17,321 bases of DNA from Chloroflexota bacterium (GTDB lineage: Bacteria; Chloroflexota; Anaerolineae; Anaerolineales; UBA4823), in NCBI GenBank assembly GCA_012798185.1, contig JAAZNS010000232.1, forward strand, positions 1-17,321. The letters are read 5' to 3'. This document shows, piece by piece, positions 1 through 7,338 of the stretch; position 1 is the stretch's first letter, and every line of letters starts with the position of its first letter. Under the pieces are notes generated by a model, which saw only the letters and a program-made list of their open reading frames with translations, searched no databases and was not told the DNA's origin. Position numbers and translations under genes: made by a program.

Positions 1-1432
1 AAATATGGGTGCTCAGCTTCTGAAGGAAGCTGCCACCAAAACCAATGACATCGCCGGCGATGGTACTACCACATCCACCGTTCTGGCGCACGCCATTGTC
101 TCAGAAGGTATGAAGAACCTGGCAGCTGGTTTCAACCCCATGCTGCTCAAGCGCGGCATCGAAGCAGCCACCAAAGCTGTTTCTGAAAAAATTTCCGAAC
201 AGGCGATTGAAATCACCACCAAAGAAGAAATCGCCAATGTCGCTTCTATTTCTGCCCAAGACCGCCAGATTGGCGAGCTGATTGCCGAGGTTATGGACAA
301 AGTCGGCAAAGACGGCGTGATCACCGTCGAAGAATCTAAGGGGCTGGAATTCGAAACCGAGTATGTCGAAGGTATGCAATTAGACCGTGGCTACATTTCC
401 CCCTATTTCATCACCGACCCCGAACACATGGAAGCCAGCATCAGTGATGCTTACCTGCTGATTCACGATAAGAAGATTTCAGCCGCTGCCGATATCGTAC
501 CCATTTTGGAAAAACTGGTGCAAATCGGCAAGCGTGAGCTGCTCATCATCGCCGAAGATATCGACGGTGAAGCCCTGGCAACCCTGGTTTTGAACAAATT
601 ACGCGGCATGCTGAACGTTGTCGCAGTCAAAGCCCCCGGCTTTGGCGACCGCCGCAAAGCAATGCTGGGCGATATCGCTACCCTCACCGGTGCCACTGTC
701 ATCTCCGATGACATTGGGCGTAAGCTTGAATCCACCACCATCGCCGATTTAGGCCGTGCCGAAAAGATCGTCGCCACTAAAGACGACACCACCATCGTTG
801 GTGGCAAAGGCGATGCAGCTGCTATCAAAGGCAGAATCGAGCAGATCCGCGTCGAGATGGAAAAAAGCACCAGCGATTATGACCGCGAAAAATTGAATGA
901 GCGCCTGGCGAAACTCTCCGGCGGCGTTGCCATCATCCGCGTTGGCGCTGCCACTGAGACTGAGCTGAAAGAAAAGAAACACCGCGTGGAAGACGCTCTC
1001 TCTGCAACCCGTGCAGCCGTGGAAGAAGGCATTGTCCCCGGCGGCGGCGTGGCTCTGGTAAATGCCATGAGCGCCATCACCGATATGAAGATGGATGACG
1101 AAGACGCCCAAATTGGCGTGAACATCGTCCGCAAAGCTCTGGAAGTGCCCTTGCGCAAGATTGCTGAGAACGCCGGTCAGGATGGTTCTGTGATTTTGGA
1201 GACCGTGCGCCGCACCCAGAAGGAAAAGAAGAACCTGAACATCGGTTTCAATGTCCTTTCTGAGAAATATATTGACATGGTAAAAGATGGCGTGATCGAC
1301 CCCGCTAAAGTGACCAAAGGCGCCCTGGAAAATGCGGCTTCTATCGCCGCCATGATCCTCACGACCGAAGCCTTGGTGACCGAAGTTCCAGAAAAAGAAA
1401 AACCGGCTCCCCCGCCGATGCCTGAGTACTAA
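1..1432 (+). CDS. groEL: Chaperonin GroEL (60 kDa), 5' end outside window
   Basis: Large subunit of the GroEL/GroES cytosolic ATP-dependent folding chamber. The frame is open at the window edge (first whole codon at base 2, Asn). Compared with E. coli GroEL about 68 N-terminal residues are missing, so the Met at base 5 is internal, within the family motif NMGAQ. About 476 residues remain. They include the ATP-site motif GDGTTT near visible residue 19, the apical-domain stretch VKAPGFGDRRKAML, and the RVEDALSATRAAVEEGIVPG block carrying the catalytic Asp equivalent to Asp398 of E. coli. The protein ends in PAPPPMPEY rather than the usual Gly-Gly-Met repeats. The gene is followed after 18 bases by an intrinsic terminator, so it is the last gene of its transcript; groES would be expected upstream, outside the window. 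Identification is secure. Confidence 0.98.
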   Translation, partial: NMGAQLLKEAATKTNDIAGDGTTTSTVLAHAIVSEGMKNLAAGFNPMLLKRGIEAATKAVSEKISEQAIEITTKEEIANVASISAQDRQIGELIAEVMDKVGKDGVITVEESKGLEFETEYVEGMQLDRGYISPYFITDPEHMEASISDAYLLIHDKKISAAADIVPILEKLVQIGKRELLIIAEDIDGEALATLVLNKLRGMLNVVAVKAPGFGDRRKAMLGDIATLTGATVISDDIGRKLESTTIADLGRAEKIVATKDDTTIVGGKGDAAAIKGRIEQIRVEMEKSTSDYDREKLNERLAKLSGGVAIIRVGAATETELKEKKHRVEDALSATRAAVEEGIVPGGGVALVNAMSAITDMKMDDEDAQIGVNIVRKALEVPLRKIAENAGQDGSVILETVRRTQKEKKNLNIGFNVLSEKYIDMVKDGVIDPAKVTKGALENAASIAAMILTTEALVTEVPEKEKPAPPPMPEY

Positions 1433-1450
1433 TATTTAGGTGAAAAGATG

Positions 1451-1484
1451 AAAAGGCTGCTCGAAAGGGCGGCCTTTTTTATTT
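1451..1484 (+). terminator. Rho-independent terminator of groEL
   Basis: A 12-bp stem (1451-1462 pairing with 1467-1478, two G.T wobbles) closes on a GAAA tetraloop at 1463-1466. The right arm runs into TTTTTT followed by ATTTT. It starts 18 bases after the groEL stop codon, exactly where a transcript end is expected. Confidence 0.93.
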
Positions 1485-1526
1485 TCCCCTCCCCAAATTC
1501 TGTGAATTTCGAGAGCCTTGTGGTTG

Positions 1527-1926
1527 GGCAACCGCAGAGACGCAGTGTAATATGATTTCTGTCATTCTGAGACGCCCACCAGGGCAGCGAAGAATCTGCC
1601 CCGCCAGGTTTGAGGTAAGACAACCGCAGAGGCGCAGTGTAATATGATTTCTGTCATTCTGAGATGCCCGCCAGGGCGGCGAAGAATCTGCCTCGCCAGG
1701 TTTGAGGTAATGCAACCGCAGAGGCGCAGTGTAATATGATTTCTGTCATTCTGAGATGCCCGCCAGGGCAGCGAAGAATCTGCCTCGCCAGGTTTGAGGT
1801 AAGGCAACCGCAGAGACACCGAGTAATTTGATTTCTGTCATTCTGAGACGCCCACCAGGGCAGCGAAGAATCTGCCCCGCCAGGTTTGAATTGAGGCAAC
1901 CGCAGAGACGCAGTGTACGCAGAGAA
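1527..1926. repeat. 92-bp tandem repeat, 4 full copies plus partial fifth
   Basis: The marker ACCGCAGAG recurs at 1531, 1623, 1715, 1807 and 1899, an exact 92-base period. Each full unit holds the core GTCATTCTGAG, then GCCC-NCCA-GGGC (a small hairpin), then GCGAAGAATCTGCC, then GCCAGGTTTGA. Copies 2 and 3 differ at only two positions that I can count. Copies 1 and 4 share different variants (ACGCCCACC, CTGCCCCGCC), so 2 and 3 look like the most recent duplication. The fifth copy stops after CGCAGAGACGCAGTGTACGC. Because 92 is not a multiple of 3, open frames inside it rotate and are not genes. The core resembles short palindromic repeats common between genes in Anaerolineae (from memory). 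Confidence 0.95.
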
Positions 1927-2030
1927 AAAATCATTTATCATTAAAAAAACTCACCTAGGCGGTAGAGAATCATTACCATCTCTGGTCAACCGGGGTTATA
2001 CGGCGCGCCATGATATTATGCGATAATGGA

Positions 2031-2062
2031 TGGGCATAAGAGTACCGGGTGCAGTGTATAAT
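2031..2062 (+). promoter_or_regulatory. Possible promoter for the methyltransferase gene
   Basis: A perfect TATAAT stands at 2057-2062, about 100 bases ahead of the start codon. No good -35 box lies at 16-18 bases; the nearest candidate, TGGGCA at 2031-2036, is 20 bases away. This rests on the -10 box alone and is weak. Confidence 0.27.
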
Positions 2063-2147
2063 AATTATCGGTTTATATAACGCTGAATACGCCAGAAAAT
2101 TGCATTATATATATTATTTAGGCAGTGACCCAATCAATTTACACCCT

Positions 2148-2154
2148 TAAGGAG
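2148..2154 (+). promoter_or_regulatory. Ribosome binding site that fixes a TTG start
   Basis: TAAGGAG ends 10 bases before TTG at 2165. No in-frame ATG or GTG lies nearby that would still leave the conserved N-terminal part of the methyltransferase intact, so this site decides the start. Confidence 0.75.
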
Positions 2155-2164
2155 ATTTTCTGCA

Positions 2165-2911
2165 TTGGATATTCCACGAATCTTCAACATCACCGAAAGT
2201 GCTCACCGCATCCATAACCCATTCACTCCTGAAAAGCTCGCCACGCTCGGCGCGGCGCTGCGTCTGGAAAGGGGAACCCGAATGCTTGACCTGGGCTGCG
2301 GTTCGGGGGAGATGCTGTGCACCTGGGCACGCGATTACGGCATTATCGGCACCGGCATCGACATGAGCTCGTTATTCATCGAGCAAGCCCAGCGCCGTGC
2401 TGTAGAGCTCGGCGTCACCGATCAAGTCAAGTTCATCCATGATGATGCTGCCGGCTACGTCTCGGATGAGAAGGTCGGTTTAGCAGCCTGTGTCGGTGCC
2501 ACCTGGATCGGCGGGGGTGTCGCTGGTACTATCGAGCTTCTGAGGCGCAGCCTGCTCCCTGGAGGAATAATCCTTATTGGCGAGCCCTACTGGCGGCAGT
2601 TACCGCCGACAGAAGATGTTGCCAAGGGGTGTGGAGCCCACTCAATCTCCGACTTCCTCATACTTCCGGAACTGCTATCGTCTTTCCGCCGCCTTGGCTA
2701 CGACGTCGTTGAAATGGTTCTGGCTGATCAAGACAGCTGGGATAGATACGAGGCAGCCAAATGGCTCACCATGCGCCGCTGGCTTGAAGCCAATCCCAAT
2801 GACGATTTTGCCAAAGAAGTGCGAGCCGAACTGACCTTGGAACCCGAGCGCTACGCAACTTACACACGTGAATACCTGGGCTGGGGTGTGTTTGCGCTGA
2901 TGCCGCGCTGA
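2165..2911 (+). CDS. Class I SAM-dependent methyltransferase
   Basis: A 248-residue soluble protein with a Rossmann-type methyltransferase fold. Motif I, MLDLGCGSGEM, is at residues 40-50 and binds S-adenosylmethionine. The acidic end of strand 2, GIDMS, is at 64-68. A post-motif segment (LLRRSLLPGGIILIGEPYW, about 125-143) matches motif III/IV of the family. The N-terminal helix (residues 1-35) and the C-terminal helices rich in Trp, Tyr and Glu probably form the substrate cap. The start is TTG, supported by TAAGGAG 10 bases upstream. The gene stands alone between two repeat-bearing spacers, so context gives no hint of the substrate. The fold assignment is firm; the methyl acceptor (small molecule, lipid or other) cannot be told from sequence. 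Confidence 0.9.
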   Translation: MDIPRIFNITESAHRIHNPFTPEKLATLGAALRLERGTRMLDLGCGSGEMLCTWARDYGIIGTGIDMSSLFIEQAQRRAVELGVTDQVKFIHDDAAGYVSDEKVGLAACVGATWIGGGVAGTIELLRRSLLPGGIILIGEPYWRQLPPTEDVAKGCGAHSISDFLILPELLSSFRRLGYDVVEMVLADQDSWDRYEAAKWLTMRRWLEANPNDDFAKEVRAELTLEPERYATYTREYLGWGVFALMPR

Positions 2912-3075
2912 GGGATTGACACAGCCAGCGGATCGTGAACGGCTGTACCGTGCAACAGCCTATAGTTTCTCCCAGCAGATGGGGTTATGAGTTGCGTAAG
3001 AATACAAATCTACTGCTCATCGCCAATTACCTGCACCCCCATCATCGCCTAAGGGACGGTTTATAAAGTCAAAAA
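2912..3075. other. Non-coding spacer after methyltransferase gene
   Basis: No gene is seen. ACAGCC at 2921-2926 can pair with GGCTGT at 2941-2946, and a second ACAGCC at about 2954-2959 could compete for the same GGCTGT. There is no following T-run, so this is not a standard terminator. The rest shows no structure I can support. Confidence 0.4.
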
Positions 3076-3188
3076 TGTCATTTTGAGCGGAGCGGAACAT
3101 CTAATCTTATAAAAAAAAGACTCTTTACTTCGCTCAGAACAGCGATCTTCTTCTAGGACAACCCCGCCACGCTTCACTGCCAATGACA
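3076..3188. repeat. Decayed palindromic intergenic element (MITE/REP-like)
   Basis: The element begins TGTCATTTTGAGCGGAGCGG and ends CACTGCCAATGACA, so its outer ends are inverted copies of TGTCATT. Inside, TTTTGAGCGGAGCGG (3081 on) is an imperfect inverted match to CTTCGCTCAGAA (3129-3139). The core is the same GTCATTCTGAG...GCGAAGAATCT sequence found in the 92-bp tandem unit at 1527-1926, but with several changes, suggesting an older copy. It encodes no protein, so any movement would need functions supplied from elsewhere. Confidence 0.65.
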
Positions 3189-3257
3189 AGGTACTATGTT
3201 GATAGTATTTAATAATTCCAAAGGTCACAATCTACAGCCAACAGCTTATCGCTTCTC

Positions 3258-3827
3258 TCATTCTCCTACAGAAATGTAATCCTCGATCATCTTGAATGTT
3301 TGAGCAGAAACCCCGTAAACCTTCTTCACATCTTCGATTGCGGCAAAATCGCCGTGTTTTTGCCGGTAGGCGATGATACGCTGCGCCAGCACCGGTCCGA
3401 TTCCAGGCAGGCTTTCCAGCGCTGCCTGATCTGCCGTGTTGAGGTTAATAAACGGGCTGGTTGCCGTTTGGGTGGGCTGAGGGGTTGCGGTGAACAATGC
3501 TCTCGTTGGGGATGGCGCAATAGTGGGCACGCGTACAGCCTGGCCATCCTCCAGCGCAGCTGCCAGATTCATCGCCAGGGTATTGGCGGAAGGCAACGTA
3601 CCGCCGGCTGCTTGAATGAGATCATTCACCCGACTACCGGGGGGAAGCTGGTAAACGCCAGGTTCAGCCACAGCGCCGCTCACCTGCACTACCAAGGGAG
3701 ATGGCGCGGGCGGTGGAACCAGACTCACCGGTGCACCGCGCGGCGGACTGCATAACAGCCAGAGCACACCGGCTGCCAGCAAACCGCACACCACCCCAAA
3801 TGCCGCAGTCCAATAGGACTTCATCAT
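3258..3827 (-). CDS. comEA: ComEA-like helix-hairpin-helix DNA-binding protein
   Basis: A 189-residue membrane-anchored protein. Residues 8-26 form one hydrophobic anchor, followed by a Pro-rich outside linker. An SLBB-type domain covers about 46-101 (VVQVSGAVAEPGVYQLPPGS). A Pro/Thr-rich spacer (about 102-125) leads to the ComEA helix-hairpin-helix domain, 126-187, with the signature INLNTA (127-132) and the hairpin PGIGPVLAQ (141-149). This order is that of the ComEA DNA receptor of natural transformation, which binds incoming double-stranded DNA outside the membrane. It is the last gene of the minus-strand cluster, starting 4 bases after the S1-protein stop. No clear ribosome binding site is visible, so translational coupling is likely. 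comEC is not in the window, so a role in DNA uptake is inferred from family only. Confidence 0.88.
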   Translation of the reverse strand: MMKSYWTAAFGVVCGLLAAGVLWLLCSPPRGAPVSLVPPPAPSPLVVQVSGAVAEPGVYQLPPGSRVNDLIQAAGGTLPSANTLAMNLAAALEDGQAVRVPTIAPSPTRALFTATPQPTQTATSPFINLNTADQAALESLPGIGPVLAQRIIAYRQKHGDFAAIEDVKKVYGVSAQTFKMIEDYISVGE

Positions 3828-3831
3828 CCAT

Positions 3832-4815
3832 TTAGGGAGTAAGCCGTAAACTCAACCCCAAACGTTGGTGAGCTGAGTCTACATGCAGTATCCGCACCTT
3901 TACGGTCTGTCCCTCTTCGATCTGGTCAGAAGAACCGCCGTTCCCATTTGGTTCTATCTCGAACTCTGATATGTGGATCAACCCGTCCAGTCCCTCTTCA
4001 AGCCGCGCAAAAGCACCAAAGGGAACCAAATTGGTAATGGTTGCCTCCACAATTTGCCCTGGAGAATACCGGGTTTCGGCGGTTTCCCATGGATTGGCGC
4101 ATAAACGCTTAAGGCTGAGAGCAACTCTGCCTCTATCCCGGTCAATCCCAATTACAAACACCCTTACCTTTTGGTTTACTTTAACCACATTACCAGGGTG
4201 CTGCACCCTGCCCCAGGAAAGCTCTGAAACATGCACCAAGCCCTCCACACCGCCCAGGTCGACGAAGACGCCGAAATCGGTTACGTTGGTCACTACGCCT
4301 TCGACGCAGTTGCCTGGCTGCAACTGTTTGAGCAAAGCTGTCCGGCTGCCTGGTTCGGAAAGGGCAGCACGTTCCGAGAAAACAATCCGTCCCCTGGCTG
4401 GGTCGCATTCGATGACTTTCAATCCCAGAGATTGCCCCACGTAGCTTTCTAATAATGATACCTGTTCGTTTTCTTCGATGGTGCTGGGCATATCGACAAT
4501 ATGGGATACAGGCACAAAGCCCTGTATTCGATCCCCACTGACCAGTAAACCGCCCCGGTTATACCCGGTGACTTCCAGGCTGATTGCTTTATCCAGCTCG
4601 AAGAGCTCGGTCACATAATCCCAATCGATTGGCTGATCTTCCTCTTCTTCCACAGCCGCGATCGGTTTCTCCTCAGCAAGTGTGGGAGGGTATCGGGATG
4701 AAAATGAAAATGCTTCCACTTCCTCATCGGTAAGTATAGCTTCCCACCAGGCTTCGGAAATGGGAGGTAAACATCCTTCATCCTTGGTAGATTTGGTTGA
4801 ATACTTAGTCACCAT
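3832..4815 (-). CDS. Triple S1-domain RNA-binding protein (ribosomal protein S1-like)
   Basis: A 327-residue soluble protein with three S1 (OB-fold) RNA-binding domains at about 77-148, 167-236 and 252-325. The second and third are canonical (DFGVFVDLGGVEGLVHVSEL at 180-199; PFGAFARLEEGLDGLIHISE at 265-284); the first is more divergent (GFVPVSHI, 99-106). The N-terminal 70 residues are acidic, with an EEEED run at 56-60, and match no domain I know. E. coli S1 has six domains, while shorter S1-like proteins are common in other phyla, so this may be the ribosomal S1 of the organism or a paralogue. AAGGCGGG stands ahead of the ATG, and the gene overlaps the upstream sensor gene by 11 bases. The domain call is firm, the rpsA identity uncertain. 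Confidence 0.87.
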   Translation of the reverse strand: MVTKYSTKSTKDEGCLPPISEAWWEAILTDEEVEAFSFSSRYPPTLAEEKPIAAVEEEEDQPIDWDYVTELFELDKAISLEVTGYNRGGLLVSGDRIQGFVPVSHIVDMPSTIEENEQVSLLESYVGQSLGLKVIECDPARGRIVFSERAALSEPGSRTALLKQLQPGNCVEGVVTNVTDFGVFVDLGGVEGLVHVSELSWGRVQHPGNVVKVNQKVRVFVIGIDRDRGRVALSLKRLCANPWETAETRYSPGQIVEATITNLVPFGAFARLEEGLDGLIHISEFEIEPNGNGGSSDQIEEGQTVKVRILHVDSAHQRLGLSLRLTP

Positions 4816-6772
4816 TAAGCCCGCCTTTTATTTCTGAGTGTAATGATGTTGCACTTTTTTCAATGATAGGTAAAGTTTCTTGGTTAACTTCCTTTTCCAT
4901 CCTAATAATTGCATTGGCAACTGCTTCAATAGCCACACGTTGTTTTCGGTACAAATCAGCTTCCGACATTGCCAGACGTAAAGCCACTTCACGGACTTTG
5001 CGCCCTTCCATGAATTTCATCTCCAGAATATTATAAAGAATCCATTCACCGGTAAAGCGCCGTTCCCCTTCAGGGCGGATCTGGTCAACCGCTTTTCGCA
5101 AAATCGACCGCAGCGCATTGGTTGGGCTGCTTTCGTTTTCATCCTGAGCTTGCTGCACTACTTTAAAATCTAGCAACGGACTATGGGTTAGCTTCGGTCC
5201 TCCCCAGTAATGCGTGAGTGCGTCTTTCACCCAGGAGGTAATTTCTCCATTCTCGGAGGTCTCAGGGAATAATCCTTCGTTTAAAGAGGCTTCGATGTTA
5301 TAACGCGCTGCTGCTCTCATTCGCTGGATTTTTTCTACGTTGGGGGAAAGAATTTCCAGGGAATTAATTAATTGATATTGCGAACGCCGGTCTTCCAATG
5401 CCTGAGCCGCGCGGTGCGCTAACGCCCAAAACGATTCATTTTGTTCCAGGTCTTGTTCCTGTTCGAGCGAATGTTTAATTCCCATCAGCCCTACCAAATC
5501 ATCGGAAAGCGATTTTTGCGCATAAAGCGCTATAAGCCAATATTGCCCCCATCGGAAAATACTTCTTTCATCTTCGGGTTGATTGATCTTTTCCAGCAGT
5601 TCTTGTGATAAGCCCTCCTTTTCCAGTAATGTTTGGTCGCCCACGGTCACCAAAAAATCGGCGCCTTGAGGACTAAGCGCCACAATAAAGGCAGAACAAA
5701 TTTGCAGCCGATCACAGATAGCTGCCAGCACTGATTCAAGAAATTGATGCAAGTCGCTGGTGGTAAGCAGGCGGTCTTCCAAGCCTTGGACTAACTCCAG
5801 TTCGCTGCGGTCATCTCCCTGAAACAGCAAACGCTCGCCTAACGGCGCTAATAACGTGATGAGAAGTTCAATGATTAACAGCGAGCCGACCATCACCATG
5901 GGTACCGCTGCTGAATATGGGAACCCATAATATTCGCCGGCGCGCCGCACCAGAGTGGTGATTGCTAAAACAGTCGAAGCCGAAACCGGACCGCGCATCA
6001 ACCACTTGAAAAGACGCCGTTTGATCACTCGATCGGGCCAGGCAACACCGAAAAATGCCACCGCATATGCCATGATGATGAGCAAGATTGTCACCCAGAT
6101 ATTGCTGAAAACTGCCGTCAGCCAGAACATGACTGGATGGCGAATGGCAATCCCCGAGCCAAACAGCAGATAAGGATAACAGCCAAGCGCTGGTGAAAGC
6201 GACCCGACCAACAGGTACCCCATACGCCGCCGGCTCGCTCTCATGGTGGTGCGCTGAAATGCCCGGATTAACAATGACCCTGCCAGCAGCATACAAACCA
6301 GATAGTAACCAGTGAAGACCCAAGTCAGCCATGTGCGCTGCAGGTGAGGCGCAGGAGCCACATCTTGCACCAGCTCGCCAACTAACAACGAATAAGGCAG
6401 GGTAATTAAAAATCCAAGAGATACTAGGTAGGTAAGCCTGATCAATAGCGTGCGTTTGCCCTTCGAGGGTTGCCCGGTGGTTGCCAGCAGTGCATCGGCG
6501 AAATGGATATAAGCAGGAGGCAAAAAGACAATCCCTACCCATTGCAGCTTTAACCAAAACTCCATTTCAGATGCACTGGCTGCCACGCTGCCCAATGCAT
6601 CACTGGCAAAAACCAGCACCATCCAAACCATGATGACAATGAATGTTTTTGCCACTCGGTCTTTTTGGTTGAAGGACAACGCATAAAGCAGCAGAGAGAA
6701 CGCCGTAATGGCAATTCCTGCAGCGAGAAATTGGTTTAATGTACTGAAAATAGTAATTACTATACTGATCAT
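4805..6772 (-). CDS. Multi-pass membrane GAF-type sensor with C-terminal helix-turn-helix
   Basis: A 655-residue protein. The N-terminal third has about seven or eight hydrophobic segments (near 12-32, 42-60, 74-96, 110-132, 147-170, 185-205, 213-243, 288-310), resembling the 7TM sensor region of some histidine kinases. About 331-460 looks like a GAF domain (SDLHQFLESVLAAICDRLQI start). There is no histidine-kinase H, N or G box and no GGDEF or phosphatase signature. Residues 550-622 instead form a helical domain with LYNILEMKFMEGRKVREVAL then AMSEADLYRKQRVAIEAVA, the pattern of a sigma-70 region-4-like helix-turn-helix also seen at the C-terminus of many Chloroflexota regulators (from memory). 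It may be a membrane-tethered regulator. It starts 13 bases after the GNAT stop with no clear ribosome binding site and overlaps the S1 gene by 11 bases. Confidence 0.8.
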   Translation of the reverse strand: MISIVITIFSTLNQFLAAGIAITAFSLLLYALSFNQKDRVAKTFIVIMVWMVLVFASDALGSVAASASEMEFWLKLQWVGIVFLPPAYIHFADALLATTGQPSKGKRTLLIRLTYLVSLGFLITLPYSLLVGELVQDVAPAPHLQRTWLTWVFTGYYLVCMLLAGSLLIRAFQRTTMRASRRRMGYLLVGSLSPALGCYPYLLFGSGIAIRHPVMFWLTAVFSNIWVTILLIIMAYAVAFFGVAWPDRVIKRRLFKWLMRGPVSASTVLAITTLVRRAGEYYGFPYSAAVPMVMVGSLLIIELLITLLAPLGERLLFQGDDRSELELVQGLEDRLLTTSDLHQFLESVLAAICDRLQICSAFIVALSPQGADFLVTVGDQTLLEKEGLSQELLEKINQPEDERSIFRWGQYWLIALYAQKSLSDDLVGLMGIKHSLEQEQDLEQNESFWALAHRAAQALEDRRSQYQLINSLEILSPNVEKIQRMRAAARYNIEASLNEGLFPETSENGEITSWVKDALTHYWGGPKLTHSPLLDFKVVQQAQDENESSPTNALRSILRKAVDQIRPEGERRFTGEWILYNILEMKFMEGRKVREVALRLAMSEADLYRKQRVAIEAVANAIIRMEKEVNQETLPIIEKSATSLHSEIKGGLNGD

Positions 6773-6785
6773 CTACAAATAAAAA

Positions 6786-7325
6786 TTACCGCAAAGATTT
6801 TCCGTAAAAGAGAGCAATATCATGATTGGCATAATAATTATCGTTAAAACCACACAATTCAAATCCTAGTTTATGCGCCATCTGGTTTGCCGGGTAATTC
6901 TTAGGCTGCATTTCCAATACGATACGGCGGGTATCGTGCTGTAAACCCCATTCCTCGGCTGCCAGCACCAGCGCACTGCCAATGCCCTGGCGGCGCAATC
7001 GGCGGATGACCGCCAGATCGGTTGCCCAGGTGGTGCATGGGGCAAGCTGTAAATTTAAGCTGATATAACCAACGGTCTCGCCCTGATGAACCGCTACCAA
7101 TATGCCGGAACGCCTTGTCCAATCATCTGCCAACGATGAAACAGGACGAGGATACTCGACCCGTACTGATCTGGGTAATTTAACCTGGCGGAAATGCACC
7201 TTAATCTGATTTTCTTCTGTTTCAAGTTCCATTTGCCAGACGTAATCGCTGGAATAATGGTGATCCAATGCCATCAGGGCTGGGATATCCGAAGATATTG
7301 CAGGGCGTATTTCGATTTCTGGCAT
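6786..7325 (-). CDS. GNAT family N-acetyltransferase
   Basis: A 179-residue protein in the Gcn5-related acetyltransferase fold, transferring an acyl group from acyl-CoA to an amine. The start MPEIEIRPAISSDIPALMAL has the typical GNAT first strand and helix. Motif A, with the CoA pyrophosphate-binding loop RRQGIGSA, is at 111-118. Motif B follows (NYPANQMAHKLGFELCGF, about 143-160), ending in a Tyr-rich strand. The frame stays open upstream to an ATG at 7373, but that start would overlap the preceding gene by 35 bases and add a non-conserved tail; the ATG at 7325 fits the family better and leaves 13 bases between the genes. The sequence upstream has only a weak AGAAAG site. The layout resembles RimI-type enzymes, but the substrate is unknown. 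Confidence 0.87.
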   Translation of the reverse strand: MPEIEIRPAISSDIPALMALDHHYSSDYVWQMELETEENQIKVHFRQVKLPRSVRVEYPRPVSSLADDWTRRSGILVAVHQGETVGYISLNLQLAPCTTWATDLAVIRRLRRQGIGSALVLAAEEWGLQHDTRRIVLEMQPKNYPANQMAHKLGFELCGFNDNYYANHDIALFYGKSLR

Positions 7326-7338
7326 ACACAAATTCTTT

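Larger units (their letters stand above)
1927..2164. other. Spacer between tandem repeat and methyltransferase gene
   Basis: No open frame, tRNA or clear terminator is visible here. It is richer in A+T than its neighbours towards 2050-2130. It carries a possible -10 box at 2057-2062 and the ribosome binding site of the following gene at 2148-2154, and so is probably the promoter and leader region of the methyltransferase gene. Confidence 0.6.

Noticed and set aside
1527..1926. CRISPR array
   Set aside because: Units are contiguous 92-base copies with no unique spacers between short repeats, and no cas genes are near.
1429..1941. Several overlapping minus-strand open frames encoding similar peptides (SLPWRASQNDRNHITLRLCGC type)
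   Set aside because: They are the 92-bp repeat read in rotating frames; the period is not a multiple of three and none has a ribosome binding site or known homology.
1927..2147. tRNA gene in the spacer before the methyltransferase
   Set aside because: Phrases such as GCGGTAGAG look tRNA-like, but there is no T-arm GTTCGANTC and no acceptor pairing.
3076..3188. Insertion sequence remnant
   Set aside because: It has inverted ends but no transposase fragment and no visible target duplication; a palindromic repeat element explains it better.
3300..3755. 151-codon plus-strand frame opposite comEA
   Set aside because: Antisense shadow of the conserved ComEA domains with no recognisable domain or ribosome binding site.
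5868..6557. 229-codon open frame within the sensor gene in another minus-strand frame
   Set aside because: It shadows the membrane-spanning part of the sensor; composition is Ser/His/Arg-rich with no domain, and the sensor frame has clear coding sense.
4805..6772. Histidine kinase
   Set aside because: Membrane and GAF parts fit, but there is no phosphoacceptor H-box nor any N, G1 or G2 ATP-binding motif in the last 200 residues.
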